Source of the DNA: Aurantimonas endophytica
GTDB lineage: Bacteria > Pseudomonadota > Alphaproteobacteria > Rhizobiales > Rhizobiaceae
DNA: 64,000 nucleotides
Direction: 5' to 3'
Assembly: GCF_014196845.1 (NCBI RefSeq)
Contig: NZ_JACIEM010000004.1
Coordinates: forward strand, 372,001 to 436,000
The notes under the pieces were generated by a model. It saw nothing but the letters and a program-made list of their open reading frames with translations, searched no databases and had not been told where the DNA came from. The position numbers and the translations under genes are program-made. This document shows positions 26,161-37,919 of this stretch, one piece after another. Each line of letters opens with the position of its first letter. The stretch's first letter is position 1.

Positions 26161-29146
26161 CAGACCACGCCTGAGGATCGGCGGAGAGATCCGCCCGGTT
26201 CCGCTCGACCCGGAGAAGGCGGCGGCCTGGCTCGCCGATCTGCGCAAGGCGGCGGGGGCGAAGGAACTGCCGAAGCTGGACGCGTTTCTCGGACGGGGCG
26301 GCCCGGATGTCGACGCGCTCGCGGCGATCCTCGACCTTTCCACCCATCTCAACGCCGAAATGCTGCAGCATCCCGAATGGCTGGAAGCGCTGTTCGGCGA
26401 GGATGCGCGGGCGCGGATCGATGCGCTGATCGGGCGAGCCGCTCACCTCGACGGGCCCGAGCTCGGCGAAGCCGCCATGATGGCCGAGCTGCGCCGGATC
26501 AAGCGCGAGACCTGCCTGCTGATCGCGCTGCGCGACCTGTTCGGCGCGAGCACCGTGGCGGAAACCACGGCCGATTTGTCGGCGCTGGCGGAAGCGGCGA
26601 TCGGCGCTGCGATGCGCTTCTGCATCGCCGAGGCGCATCGCGCCGGAAAGCTAAAGCTGCCGCATCCGGACGAGCCCGAGCGCGGATGCGGCATCTTCGT
26701 GCTCGGCATGGGCAAGCTCGGAGCGGGCGAGCTGAACTATTCCAGCGACGTCGACCTCATCGTGTTCTTCGACGCCGCGTCCGGCATCTGCACCGATCCG
26801 GGCGAGCAGGTGGACGTCTTCTCGCGGCTGGTGCGCCGGCTGGTGCGGATGATCGGCGAGCGCACGGCGGACGGCTACGTCTTCCGCACCGACCTGCGCC
26901 TGCGGCCGGATCCGGGCGCCATGCCGCTGGCGATCTCCACCGATGCGGCGATGACCTATTACGAGGGCAGCGGGCGCAACTGGGAACGCGCTGCGATGAT
27001 CAAGGCGCGCCCTGTCGCCGGCGACCGCGCGGCGGGCGAGGCCTTCCTGCAGGAGCTGACGCCGTTCGTCTGGCGGCGATACCTGGACTTTGCCGCGATC
27101 GCCGACATCCAGGCGATGAAGTCGCGCATCGACGAGCATCGCGGCTTCGACGACATCGCGGTGGCCGGCCACAACGTCAAGCTCGGGCGCGGCGGCATCC
27201 GCGAGGTCGAGTTCTTCGTCCAGGCGCAGCAGCTGATCGCCGGCGGCCGCTCTCCGGCCCTGCGCCAGCGGCGCACCGACCGGGCGCTGGCGGCGCTGAC
27301 CGCCGGCGGCTGGATCGCCGCCGATACCGAGCGGGACCTCTCGGACGACTACTGGTTCCTGCGCCGCATCGAGCACTGTATCCAGATGGTGGCCGACGCG
27401 CAGACCCACACGCTGCCGGACGACCCCGACGGGCTCGAGCGCATCGCGCGGCTGGCGGGCTTTGAGGACCGCGCCGCCTTCTCGACCGCGCTGCTGGAGC
27501 GCCTGCACCGCGTCGACCGGCACTTCACCCGGCTGTTCAACGACGGGCGCGACCGCGACGCGGATGCGCCGCCGCAGGGCGGTTTCGAGCGCCTGCTGTC
27601 CACCGACGACGACCCGGAGAGCCTCGCGCGGCTGGCCGAGCTCGGCTATGCGCGCCCGGCCGACATCGCCCGCATCGTGCGCTCCTGGAATTACGGCCGC
27701 TACCGGGCGACGCGCTCGGAGGCGGCGCGCGAGCGGCTGGCGAAGGTCATGCCGATGCTGCTGACGGCCTTCGCCGACGCGCGCGACCCCGATGCCGCCA
27801 TCGCCGCCTTCGACACGTTCCTCGCCGGGTTGCCCGCCGGCATCCAGTTCTTTTCGCTGATCGGCTCCAACCCGCGCATCCTGGACCTTCTGGCGCTGAT
27901 CATCACCTCTTCGCCGATGCTGACGGAGACGATGGCCGCCCGGCCGCATGTGTTCGATGCGCTGCTCGACCCGGCGTTCTTCGACGAGGTGCCGGATCGT
28001 GACCTGATGGCCGAGCGGCTGGCGCCGTTCCTCGCCGATGCGCAGGGCTACGAAGACGTGCTGGCACGGCTGCGCATCTTCGCCTCCGAACAGCGCTTCC
28101 TTGTCGGCGCGCGGCTGCTCAGCGGCGTCGTCGATGTCGGGGAGGCGGGACCGGCCTTCTCCAACATCGCCGACGTGGTGCTGGAGGCGACACTGGCCGC
28201 CGTCTCCGACGCCTTCGCCGAGCGCCACGGCCGGGTGCCCGGCGCAAGGGTGGCGCTGCTCGGCATGGGCCGCCTCGGCAGCCGGGAGCTGACGGCCGGA
28301 TCCGACGTCGACCTGATCCTGCTCTACGACCACGATACTGATGCGGAAGAATCCGACGGCGAGAAGAAGCTGCCGGCGAAGGTTTATTTCGCCCGCCTGA
28401 CGCAGCGGCTGATCGCGGCGCTGACCGCGCCGATGCGCGAGGGCGTGCTCTACGAGGTGGACTTTCGCCTCCGCCCATCCGGCAACATGGGCCCGCTCGC
28501 CACCCATATCGACCGCTTCCGGCGCTATCAGGAGGTCGAAGCCTGGACCTGGGAGCGGATGGCGTTGACCCGGTCGCGGCCGGTGGCGGGAGACCCGGCG
28601 CTTCGCGGCATCGTCGCGGCGACGATCGAGAGCCTCCTGGCCGCGCCCCGCGATCCTGCCGAGGTGTCGCGCGACGTCGCTTCGATGCGGGCACGGATCG
28701 AGCGGGAGAAGCCGCCGAAGGGTTCGCTCGACCTCAAGCTGAGGCCCGGCGGGCTGATCGACCTCGAATTCCTGGCGCAATGGGCGCTGCTGACCGGAAG
28801 GGCGCCGCTCGACCTCGTCGGGCATCCGACGGCGGACGTCCTGGCCGCGGCGGATCTCGGCGAGGCGGCAGACTCGATCGACGCGGATCTGCCGGGCACG
28901 ATGCGCTGCTTCACCGCGGTGATCCAGGTGCTGCGGCTGGGACCGGGCGGTGTCGGCGACGTTTCGGAACTGCCGCCCGGCCTGCGCGAGCGCCTGGCGC
29001 GAACCATCGGGGCCGAATCCGCCGACCGTATCGAGCCGCAGCTGGCGGCGGAGGCCGCGGCGACGCGGCGTGCCTTCGAGGCGCTGCTACCGTTGCAGGA
29101 GGCCGAGGCGGAGCCCGCCGGCGCGGCGGCGACGCGCCAGCGCTGA
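26150..29146 (+). CDS. glnE: Glutamine synthetase adenylyltransferase / adenylyl-removing enzyme
   Basis: The 998-residue bifunctional enzyme adds AMP to, and removes it from, glutamine synthetase according to PII and glutamine. Both nucleotidyltransferase domains are visible: GMGKLGAGELNYSSDVDLIV (about residue 185) and GMGRLGSRELTAGSDVDLIL (about 705), each with the DVD metal site. Length is normal for the family. The ATG at 26150 has GGAAGGA upstream and overlaps the kinase gene by eleven bases; a longer in-frame start inside that gene is unlikely. Confidence 0.97.
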   Translation: MADDRPRLRIGGEIRPVPLDPEKAAAWLADLRKAAGAKELPKLDAFLGRGGPDVDALAAILDLSTHLNAEMLQHPEWLEALFGEDARARIDALIGRAAHLDGPELGEAAMMAELRRIKRETCLLIALRDLFGASTVAETTADLSALAEAAIGAAMRFCIAEAHRAGKLKLPHPDEPERGCGIFVLGMGKLGAGELNYSSDVDLIVFFDAASGICTDPGEQVDVFSRLVRRLVRMIGERTADGYVFRTDLRLRPDPGAMPLAISTDAAMTYYEGSGRNWERAAMIKARPVAGDRAAGEAFLQELTPFVWRRYLDFAAIADIQAMKSRIDEHRGFDDIAVAGHNVKLGRGGIREVEFFVQAQQLIAGGRSPALRQRRTDRALAALTAGGWIAADTERDLSDDYWFLRRIEHCIQMVADAQTHTLPDDPDGLERIARLAGFEDRAAFSTALLERLHRVDRHFTRLFNDGRDRDADAPPQGGFERLLSTDDDPESLARLAELGYARPADIARIVRSWNYGRYRATRSEAARERLAKVMPMLLTAFADARDPDAAIAAFDTFLAGLPAGIQFFSLIGSNPRILDLLALIITSSPMLTETMAARPHVFDALLDPAFFDEVPDRDLMAERLAPFLADAQGYEDVLARLRIFASEQRFLVGARLLSGVVDVGEAGPAFSNIADVVLEATLAAVSDAFAERHGRVPGARVALLGMGRLGSRELTAGSDVDLILLYDHDTDAEESDGEKKLPAKVYFARLTQRLIAALTAPMREGVLYEVDFRLRPSGNMGPLATHIDRFRRYQEVEAWTWERMALTRSRPVAGDPALRGIVAATIESLLAAPRDPAEVSRDVASMRARIEREKPPKGSLDLKLRPGGLIDLEFLAQWALLTGRAPLDLVGHPTADVLAAADLGEAADSIDADLPGTMRCFTAVIQVLRLGPGGVGDVSELPPGLRERLARTIGAESADRIEPQLAAEAAATRRAFEALLPLQEAEAEPAGAAATRQR

Positions 29147-29150
29147 GCCG

Positions 29151-31499
<2,349 letters not shown>

Positions 31500-31631
31500 G
31501 TATCACCCCTCGTGGCCGCATTCGCTGATCCGGCACGCCGCACATCCCGAATCACCTCCAATTGATCAGACGCGAATCACCTTGTCCAGAGTCGGAATGA
31601 GGAGAAATTAAGAAATCAATGAGACCGTCGC

Positions 31632-34280
31632 TCAGCGCAACGATCTTTCCACGATATCTCTGGTATCGTTGGAGAGATCGCTGATCGCTGCAAGTTTCTC
31701 CAGCGTTTCCTGTGCGGCATGCCGACGCTGCGCCTCGAAGCTGCGCCACGAGCGGAACGTCGTGGCGATCCGCGCGGCGACCTGCGGGTTGAGCTTGTCG
31801 AGCTCGGCGATCCGGTCCGCCACGAAGCGATAGCCCGCGCCGTCGGCCCGGTGGAAAGCCAGCTGGTTGCCGCCGGCGAAGGTGCCGACGAGGGCGCGCA
31901 CGCGGTTGGGATTGCGCAGCGTGAACTTCGGGTGGTCGAGGAGCCGGGCGACGATGTCGAGCGCTGCCGGATCTGGGATCGTCGCCTGCAGCGCGAACCA
32001 TTTGTCGACGACCAGCCCGTCATCCTCGAAGCGCGTGTAGAAATCCGCGAGCGCCGCTCTGGAAGCGTCGGCCGCCGGAAAGCGGTGCACGAGGATCGCC
32101 AGCGCGGCGAGGCGGTCGGTCATGTTGCGCGCCGCCGCGTACTGCGCTTCGGCGGGTGCCGGATCGCCGCTGGCCGCCGCCAGATAGCCAAGCGCGACAT
32201 TGGCGAGGGACCGCCGGCCGGCGCTGTCGGCATCGGGCGAGAATTCACCGGCGGGGCTCGCGCCGGCGCGGATGCGCTCGAAGAGCGGACGACCCCGCTC
32301 GCCGATCAACCGCCGCGCCGCCTCGACGGCCGCGTGGATGGCATCGGGATCGACATTTTCCGCAAGCATCCGGGCGATCTCCGGCTCGCTGGGCAGAGTC
32401 AGGGCCTGAGCGCGATAGGCGGCCTCGATCGTCTCGTCGCCGGCCGAACCGAGGATCGCCTCGACGATCTCCGGCTCCAGTGGCCGCTGGGTGGGCGCCA
32501 GCTTCTTGCGGCTGGCCTCGACCAGCGCCTCGGCGACGAGATCGTTGAGGATCCGCCAGCGGTTGAAGAGGTTGGGGTCGAGCCGGGCCAGTGCCAGCCG
32601 GTCGGCGAGGCGCTGCTCGTGGTGCAGCGTCACCGGGGCCGAAAAGTCCCGCAGCACGGAGAGATATGGCCGCTCTCCGACATTCTCGAAGACCACGGTC
32701 TCCTCGTCGGCGGTCAGGTGGATGACGTCGCCCTCGACCTCCGCGCCGTGGGCAACCGTGAACGCCTTGTCCTCGCCGTTGGAGCCGACGAGGCCGAAGC
32801 GCACGGGAATGTGGAAGGGCGCCCCGCCGGTGCCCGAGGCGCCGACCTCGAGCGCCTGCTTGAGCCCGACGGTCAGCGTGCCGCTGGACGCGTCATAGTC
32901 TTCGCTGATCGCCAGCGAGGGCGTGCCGGCCTGGCTGTACCAGAGCGCGAACTGCGAGAGGTCCGCGCCGGCCGCATCCTCGAAGCAGGCGATGAAGTCC
33001 TCGATCGTCGCGGCGTCCCCGTCATGGCGCTCGAAATAGAGGTCCATGCCCTTGCGGAAATCGTCGCGCCCGAGAATGGTGGCGATCATCCGCACCAGCT
33101 CGGCGCCCTTGTCGTAGACGGTCGCCGTGTAGAAGTTGTTGATCTCCCTGTATTCGCGCGGCCGCACCGGATGCTGCAGCGGCCCCTGGTCCTCGGGGAA
33201 CTGGTGCGCCTTCAGCCGCCGCACCGAGTTGATCCGCTGCACCGGCGCCGAGCGCTCGTCGGCCGAGAATTCCTGGTCGCGATAGACCGTCAGGCCTTCC
33301 TTCAGGCAGAGCTGGAACCAGTCCCGGCAGGTGATGCGGTTGCCGGTCCAGTTGTGGAAATATTCGTGCGCGATGACCGTCTCGACGCCGGCGTAGTCGG
33401 CGTCCGTCGCGGTGTCGGGGTCGAGCAGCACGTATTTGTGGTTGAAGACGTTGAGGCCCTTGTTCTCCATCGCCCCCATGTTGAAGTCGGGGATGGCGAC
33501 GATGTTGAACACGTCGAGGTCGTATTCGCGGCCGAAGCGCCGCTCGTCCCACCACATCGAGCGCTTCAGCGCGTCCATGGCGTAGCTGGCCTGCCCGACG
33601 CGGCCCTTCTCGGTGTAGATGCCGAGCGTGACCGGCTTGCCGCTGGCGGTGGTGAACTCCTCGTGGATGGAGTCGAGGTCGCCCGCGACCACGGCGAAGA
33701 GATAGGACGGCTTGTTGAACGGGTCGTCCCAGACCGCGAAGTGCCGCCCGTCCGGCAGGTCGCCGCGCTCGCCGGGATTGCCGTTGGACAGAAGGATCGG
33801 CGCGGCCGCCTGGTCGGCCTCGATGCGGACGCGGTAGGGCGCGAGCACGTCCGGCCGGTCGAGGAAATAGGTGATGCGGCGGAAGCCTTCCGCCTCGCAC
33901 TGGGTGCACCAGACGCCGTTGGAGCGGAAGAGCCCCATCAGCTTGGTGTTCTCCTCCGGCACGATGCGCGTTCCGATGGCGAGCGTGAAGCGGCCGGCGG
34001 CGGGCAGGGCCGGGATTTCCAGCCGCTCGGGCGTGGCGGTGAATGCCTCGGGCGCAAGGGCCACGCCATCCAGCTTCAGCCCGCTCAGGGTGAGTTCGTC
34101 GCCATCGAGCACCAGCGGCGCGTCGGCGCCGACGCCCTCTCGCCGCTCCAGCACCAGCTGCGTGTCGACCTCCGCGCGTCCCTCGAACAGCCGGATCGTC
34201 ATCGCCACGGAATGGAGGACGAAGTCGGTCGGGCGGTAGTCCTCGAGCTTGATCGTCGGGCCGTCATCGGTGCGCAGCAT
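31632..34280 (-). CDS. pepN: Aminopeptidase N (M1 family)
   Basis: The 882-residue cytoplasmic zinc enzyme removes N-terminal residues from peptides. The exopeptidase motif GAMEN is at 269-273 and the zinc site HEYFH (H305, E306, H309) with the third ligand E328 in LKEG is intact. QCEAEGFRRITYFLDRPD and WTGNRITCRDWFQL are typical of the bacterial PepN group. The C-terminal superhelical domain is complete. The ATG has GAGAGGA eight bases upstream. The gene is transcribed divergently from the molybdoenzyme gene. Confidence 0.97.
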   Translation of the reverse strand: MLRTDDGPTIKLEDYRPTDFVLHSVAMTIRLFEGRAEVDTQLVLERREGVGADAPLVLDGDELTLSGLKLDGVALAPEAFTATPERLEIPALPAAGRFTLAIGTRIVPEENTKLMGLFRSNGVWCTQCEAEGFRRITYFLDRPDVLAPYRVRIEADQAAAPILLSNGNPGERGDLPDGRHFAVWDDPFNKPSYLFAVVAGDLDSIHEEFTTASGKPVTLGIYTEKGRVGQASYAMDALKRSMWWDERRFGREYDLDVFNIVAIPDFNMGAMENKGLNVFNHKYVLLDPDTATDADYAGVETVIAHEYFHNWTGNRITCRDWFQLCLKEGLTVYRDQEFSADERSAPVQRINSVRRLKAHQFPEDQGPLQHPVRPREYREINNFYTATVYDKGAELVRMIATILGRDDFRKGMDLYFERHDGDAATIEDFIACFEDAAGADLSQFALWYSQAGTPSLAISEDYDASSGTLTVGLKQALEVGASGTGGAPFHIPVRFGLVGSNGEDKAFTVAHGAEVEGDVIHLTADEETVVFENVGERPYLSVLRDFSAPVTLHHEQRLADRLALARLDPNLFNRWRILNDLVAEALVEASRKKLAPTQRPLEPEIVEAILGSAGDETIEAAYRAQALTLPSEPEIARMLAENVDPDAIHAAVEAARRLIGERGRPLFERIRAGASPAGEFSPDADSAGRRSLANVALGYLAAASGDPAPAEAQYAAARNMTDRLAALAILVHRFPAADASRAALADFYTRFEDDGLVVDKWFALQATIPDPAALDIVARLLDHPKFTLRNPNRVRALVGTFAGGNQLAFHRADGAGYRFVADRIAELDKLNPQVAARIATTFRSWRSFEAQRRHAAQETLEKLAAISDLSNDTRDIVERSLR

Positions 34281-34478
34281 GCGGAATATCCTCTCTGGTC
34301 ACTCCGGAGGTAATCCGGCGTGGGCGAAATGCCAACCGCTTCAAGCCGAGCCTGTGCCGTTGCTGCCCTCGACGGCGGCGTTCTGCCGCAATAAATGGGA
34401 CGAGCGGCTTTGAGGCCCGGAACGGGCGAAGCACCGTTCGGGCCGCGCCGCGGCAGACGCGGGCAAGGAAACAGCAGC

Positions 34479-36773
34479 ATGAACGTCATGACCCCCAAGT
34501 TCGGCCTCGGCGCATCCGTCCTGCGCAAGGAGGACGATGCCTTCATCCGCGGTGCCGGAAACTATACCGACGACGAGACGCGCCCCGGCCTGCTGCACGC
34601 CGTCGTGGTGCGCTCGCCGCACGCCCATGCGCGATTCACCATCGCCGATCTCGAGGCCGCCCGGTCGGCGCCCGGCGTCCGGCTGATCCTGACCCATGAA
34701 GACGTCGCCGATCTCGGCGACCTGCCGTGCCTGGCGCCCATCAAGCCGGCCGACGGCATGCCCTTCGCGCCGCGCAACGCGCCGGTGCTCTGCCGCGACG
34801 TCGTCCAGCACGTCGGCGACGCGGTCGCCTTCGTCGTCGCGGACAGCGCCGTCGAGGCGCGCGATGCCGCCGAACTCGTCGAGGTCGACTACGACCCGCT
34901 GCCCGCCGTCGCCGACATCGCCGGCGCCCGCGCCGAGGGGGCGGTTATCGCGTCCGAGGGCAGCGCCGACAATCTCGCCACGCGCCTCTACGAGGGGAAC
35001 AAGGCGGCGGCCGAGGCAGCCTTTGCCGCGGCGGCGCATGTCAGCGAGATCACGCTGGTGCAGAACCGTCTCGTCTGCAACTATATGGAGACCCGCTCGG
35101 CGATCGGCGAATATACCGAGCCGCGCTACACGCTGACCACCGGCAGCCAGGGTGTCCATGGCATGCGCAACGCGCTGGCCGGGCGGGTGCTGAAGATCGA
35201 CAACGACCAGCTGCGCGTCGTCACCCGCGACGTCGGCGGCGGCTTCGGCACCAAGGCCTTTCTCTATCGCGAGCACGCTTTGGTGCTGGTCGCTGCGCGC
35301 CGGCTGGGGCAGCCGGTCAAGTGGACCGCCGACCGAACCGACCATTTCGTCAGCGACGCCCATGGCCGCGACAATATCGTCACCGGCAGGATGGCGATGG
35401 ACGAAAACGGCCGTTTCACCGCGCTGTCGATCGACCTGGCCGCCAATCTCGGCGCCTATGCCTCGCAATACGGCCCGATGATCCCGTGGTTCGGCATGTC
35501 GATGGCGACGGGTCTCTACGACATCCCGGCGATCGACGTCGAATGCCGCGCCTACTACACCAACACCGTGCCGGTGGACGCCTATCGCGGCGCCGGACGG
35601 CCGGAGGCGGCCTATATGATCGAGCGGCTGGTCGACCAGTGCGCCCTCGATCTCGGCGTCGACCGGGTGGAACTGCGCCGGCGTAATTTCATCCGCGGCA
35701 ACCAGCTGCCGTACCGCACGGCGTTCGGCCGGCTCTACGACACCGGCGACTTCGCCGGCCATCTCGATGAGGCGCTGCGCCGCTCGGGCTGGGCGGATTT
35801 CGAGACCCGCCGGGAAGCGGCCAAGGCCGACGGCAAGCTGCGCGGCATCGGGCTGGCCGCCTATGTCGAGGCCTGTGCCTTTCCGGGATCGGAACCGGCC
35901 TATGTCGAGCTGACGCCGGAAGGCCGCGTCGAGCTGAAGATCGGCACCCAGTCGAACGGCCAGGGCCATGCGACGGCCTACGCGCAGTTCGTCGCCGAGG
36001 AGCTGAAGCTCGACTACGACATGATCGACGTGCGCCAGGGCGACACGGACGACACGCCCACCGGCGGCGGCACCGGCGGATCGCGCTCGATCCCGCTCGG
36101 CGCCGTATCGGTGCGCCGGGCGAGCCAGGCGCTGGCCGACAAGCTGAAGAAGCTCGCCGCCGACGAGCTGGAGGCGGCCGTCGCCGACATCGAGCTGGAT
36201 GGCGGCACGGCCCGCATCGTCGGCACCGACCGCTCGATCGACTTCGCCGCCCTGGCGGCCGCCGCGAAGAGCGATGCCGACCGCAAGGCGACCGGCGAGT
36301 TCAAGCAGGAAGAGGCGACCTATCCCAACGGCACGCATGTCTGCGAGGTCGAGATCGACCCGGAGACCGGGGCGACGCACATCGTCGCCTATACGATCGT
36401 CGACGATTTCGGGGTGACGGTGAACCCGATGCTGCTCGCCGGCCAGATCCATGGCGGCGTCGCACAGGGCATCGGCCAGGCGCTGATCGAGAATGCCGTC
36501 TATGACGGCGAGGGACAACTGGTCACGGCAAGCTTCATGGACTACGCCATGCCGCGTGCGGAGGATCTGCCGAATTTCGACTTCCGCACCCGCAACGTTC
36601 CCTCGACCACCAACGCCCTCGGCATCAAGGGCGCGGGCGAGGCGGGCACGATCGGGGCGGCGCCCGCGGTGATGAACGCCGTGGCCGACGCGCTCCGGCC
36701 GGCCGGCGTGGAGCATATCGACATGCCGGCGACGCCCCTTCGGGTCTGGGAGGCGCTGCAGGCAGCGCACTGA
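34479..36773 (+). CDS. Form II CoxL-like molybdopterin-binding oxidoreductase subunit
   Basis: The 764-residue protein is the large, molybdenum-cofactor subunit of the xanthine dehydrogenase / CO dehydrogenase family. Cofactor motifs GGGFGTKAF and GQGHATAYAQ and the active-site glutamate in GAGEAGTIGAA are present. The loop reads AYRGAGRPEAAY, the form II type, not the AYxCSFR of true CO dehydrogenase, so the substrate is probably an aldehyde or heterocycle. The FAD and 2Fe-2S subunits that normally accompany it are not in the window. AAGGAAA supports the start at 34479 over a longer in-frame extension. Confidence 0.9.
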   Translation: MNVMTPKFGLGASVLRKEDDAFIRGAGNYTDDETRPGLLHAVVVRSPHAHARFTIADLEAARSAPGVRLILTHEDVADLGDLPCLAPIKPADGMPFAPRNAPVLCRDVVQHVGDAVAFVVADSAVEARDAAELVEVDYDPLPAVADIAGARAEGAVIASEGSADNLATRLYEGNKAAAEAAFAAAAHVSEITLVQNRLVCNYMETRSAIGEYTEPRYTLTTGSQGVHGMRNALAGRVLKIDNDQLRVVTRDVGGGFGTKAFLYREHALVLVAARRLGQPVKWTADRTDHFVSDAHGRDNIVTGRMAMDENGRFTALSIDLAANLGAYASQYGPMIPWFGMSMATGLYDIPAIDVECRAYYTNTVPVDAYRGAGRPEAAYMIERLVDQCALDLGVDRVELRRRNFIRGNQLPYRTAFGRLYDTGDFAGHLDEALRRSGWADFETRREAAKADGKLRGIGLAAYVEACAFPGSEPAYVELTPEGRVELKIGTQSNGQGHATAYAQFVAEELKLDYDMIDVRQGDTDDTPTGGGTGGSRSIPLGAVSVRRASQALADKLKKLAADELEAAVADIELDGGTARIVGTDRSIDFAALAAAAKSDADRKATGEFKQEEATYPNGTHVCEVEIDPETGATHIVAYTIVDDFGVTVNPMLLAGQIHGGVAQGIGQALIENAVYDGEGQLVTASFMDYAMPRAEDLPNFDFRTRNVPSTTNALGIKGAGEAGTIGAAPAVMNAVADALRPAGVEHIDMPATPLRVWEALQAAH

Positions 36774-36834
36774 CGGCCGTCGCAGGGGATCTCGCGGCCG
36801 GCGGCGAAAGCCGTTGCGAAGGGGACAGCAGGGC

Positions 36835-37788
36835 ATGAACAGTTCGACGGAGGACGAACGGGTCTCCCGCCCGATGCTCGGAATATTGCTGAAATGCATT
36901 TCCGTGGTGATCTTCGTCGGCATGCAGACGGCGATAAAGTCGGGCGGCGAGGCGATCCCGGCCGGCGAGATCGTGTTCTTCCGTTCGTTCTTCGCCCTGA
37001 TCCCGGTGGCGATCTATCTCGCCTGGCTCGGCGACCTCGCCACCGCGCTGAAGACCGACGATCTGCCGGGCCATGTCGTGCGCGGCCTCGTCGGCGTCAC
37101 CTCGATGGGTTTCGGCTTCTTCGCCCTGACCCGGCTGCCTTATCCGGAATGGATCACCATCTCCTACGCGGCGCCGCTGCTGACGGTGGTCTTCGCCGCG
37201 GTGTTCCTCAAGGAGGTGGTGCGGCTCTACCGCTGGAGCGCGGCGATCGTCGGGCTTCTCGGTATCGTCGTCGTCACGCTGCCGAGCCTTTCCGTCACGG
37301 CTGAGCCGCTGGACGACGGGCAGCTGGTCGGGATCGGCGCGGCATTGATCTCGGCGACCGTCGCGGCCATCGCGATGATCCAGATCCGCCGGCTGGTGCG
37401 CACCGAGGCGACGGCGACGATCGTCGTCTATTTCTCGCTGACCTGCTCGGTGATCGCGGCGCTGTCGTCGATCTTCTTCGGCTGGGTGATGCCGAGCCCC
37501 GAGCAGGCGGCGTATCTCGTGGTGGCGGGGCTTTGCGGCGGCGTCGGCCAGCTGCTGCTGACCTCGGCCTATCGCTATGCCGACGCCTCGACCGTCGCGC
37601 CCTTCGAATACACCTCGATGATCCTCGCCATCGCCATCGGCTATTTCCTGTTCGGCGAGGCCGTGGGCCTTGCGACGCTGATCGGCGGCGGCATCGTCGT
37701 GTCGGCCGGCATCTTCATCATCTGGCGCGAGCACCGGCTGGGCATCGAGCGCAACAAGGCGCGGCGGGTTTCGCCGCCGGGCGGGTGA
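36835..37788 (+). CDS. EamA-family (DMT) transporter
   Basis: The 317-residue protein has about ten hydrophobic helices arranged as two EamA halves, each of roughly 140 residues; EIVFFRSFFALIPVAIYL is typical of the first half and APFEYTSMILAIAIGYFLFGE of the second. It would export or import a small metabolite, which the sequence does not reveal. It starts 61 bp after the molybdoenzyme gene on the same strand with AAGGGG upstream, so the two may be co-transcribed. Confidence 0.9.
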   Translation: MNSSTEDERVSRPMLGILLKCISVVIFVGMQTAIKSGGEAIPAGEIVFFRSFFALIPVAIYLAWLGDLATALKTDDLPGHVVRGLVGVTSMGFGFFALTRLPYPEWITISYAAPLLTVVFAAVFLKEVVRLYRWSAAIVGLLGIVVVTLPSLSVTAEPLDDGQLVGIGAALISATVAAIAMIQIRRLVRTEATATIVVYFSLTCSVIAALSSIFFGWVMPSPEQAAYLVVAGLCGGVGQLLLTSAYRYADASTVAPFEYTSMILAIAIGYFLFGEAVGLATLIGGGIVVSAGIFIIWREHRLGIERNKARRVSPPGG

Positions 37789-37893
37789 GGGCGATCCGGG
37801 GCGAATAGCTGCCTTGGCTGCCTGAGCGGCGAGGCCGCGTCGCCGGGAAGCCTGCCCCAGGCAAGCGGACTTAAGGAACGCGGCCGATGAATT

Positions 37894-37919
37894 GAGCGGG
37901 CGAGACTAGCTGCCCGCTC
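37894..37919. other. Perfect hairpin between convergent genes
   Basis: GAGCGGGC (37894-37901) and GCCCGCTC (37912-37919) form an eight-base stem that covers the stop codon of the AraC gene. There is no T-tract on either side, so terminator function for the convergent transporter and regulator genes is only possible. Confidence 0.35.

Noticed and set aside
31719-34313. An 864-codon plus-strand frame opposite pepN
   Set aside because: It is the codon-bias shadow of pepN, whose zinc site and GAMEN motif are intact.
34479-36773. True aerobic CO dehydrogenase large subunit
   Set aside because: The active-site loop is AYRGAGR (form II), not the AYxCSFR of CO-oxidising enzymes, and partner subunits are missing.
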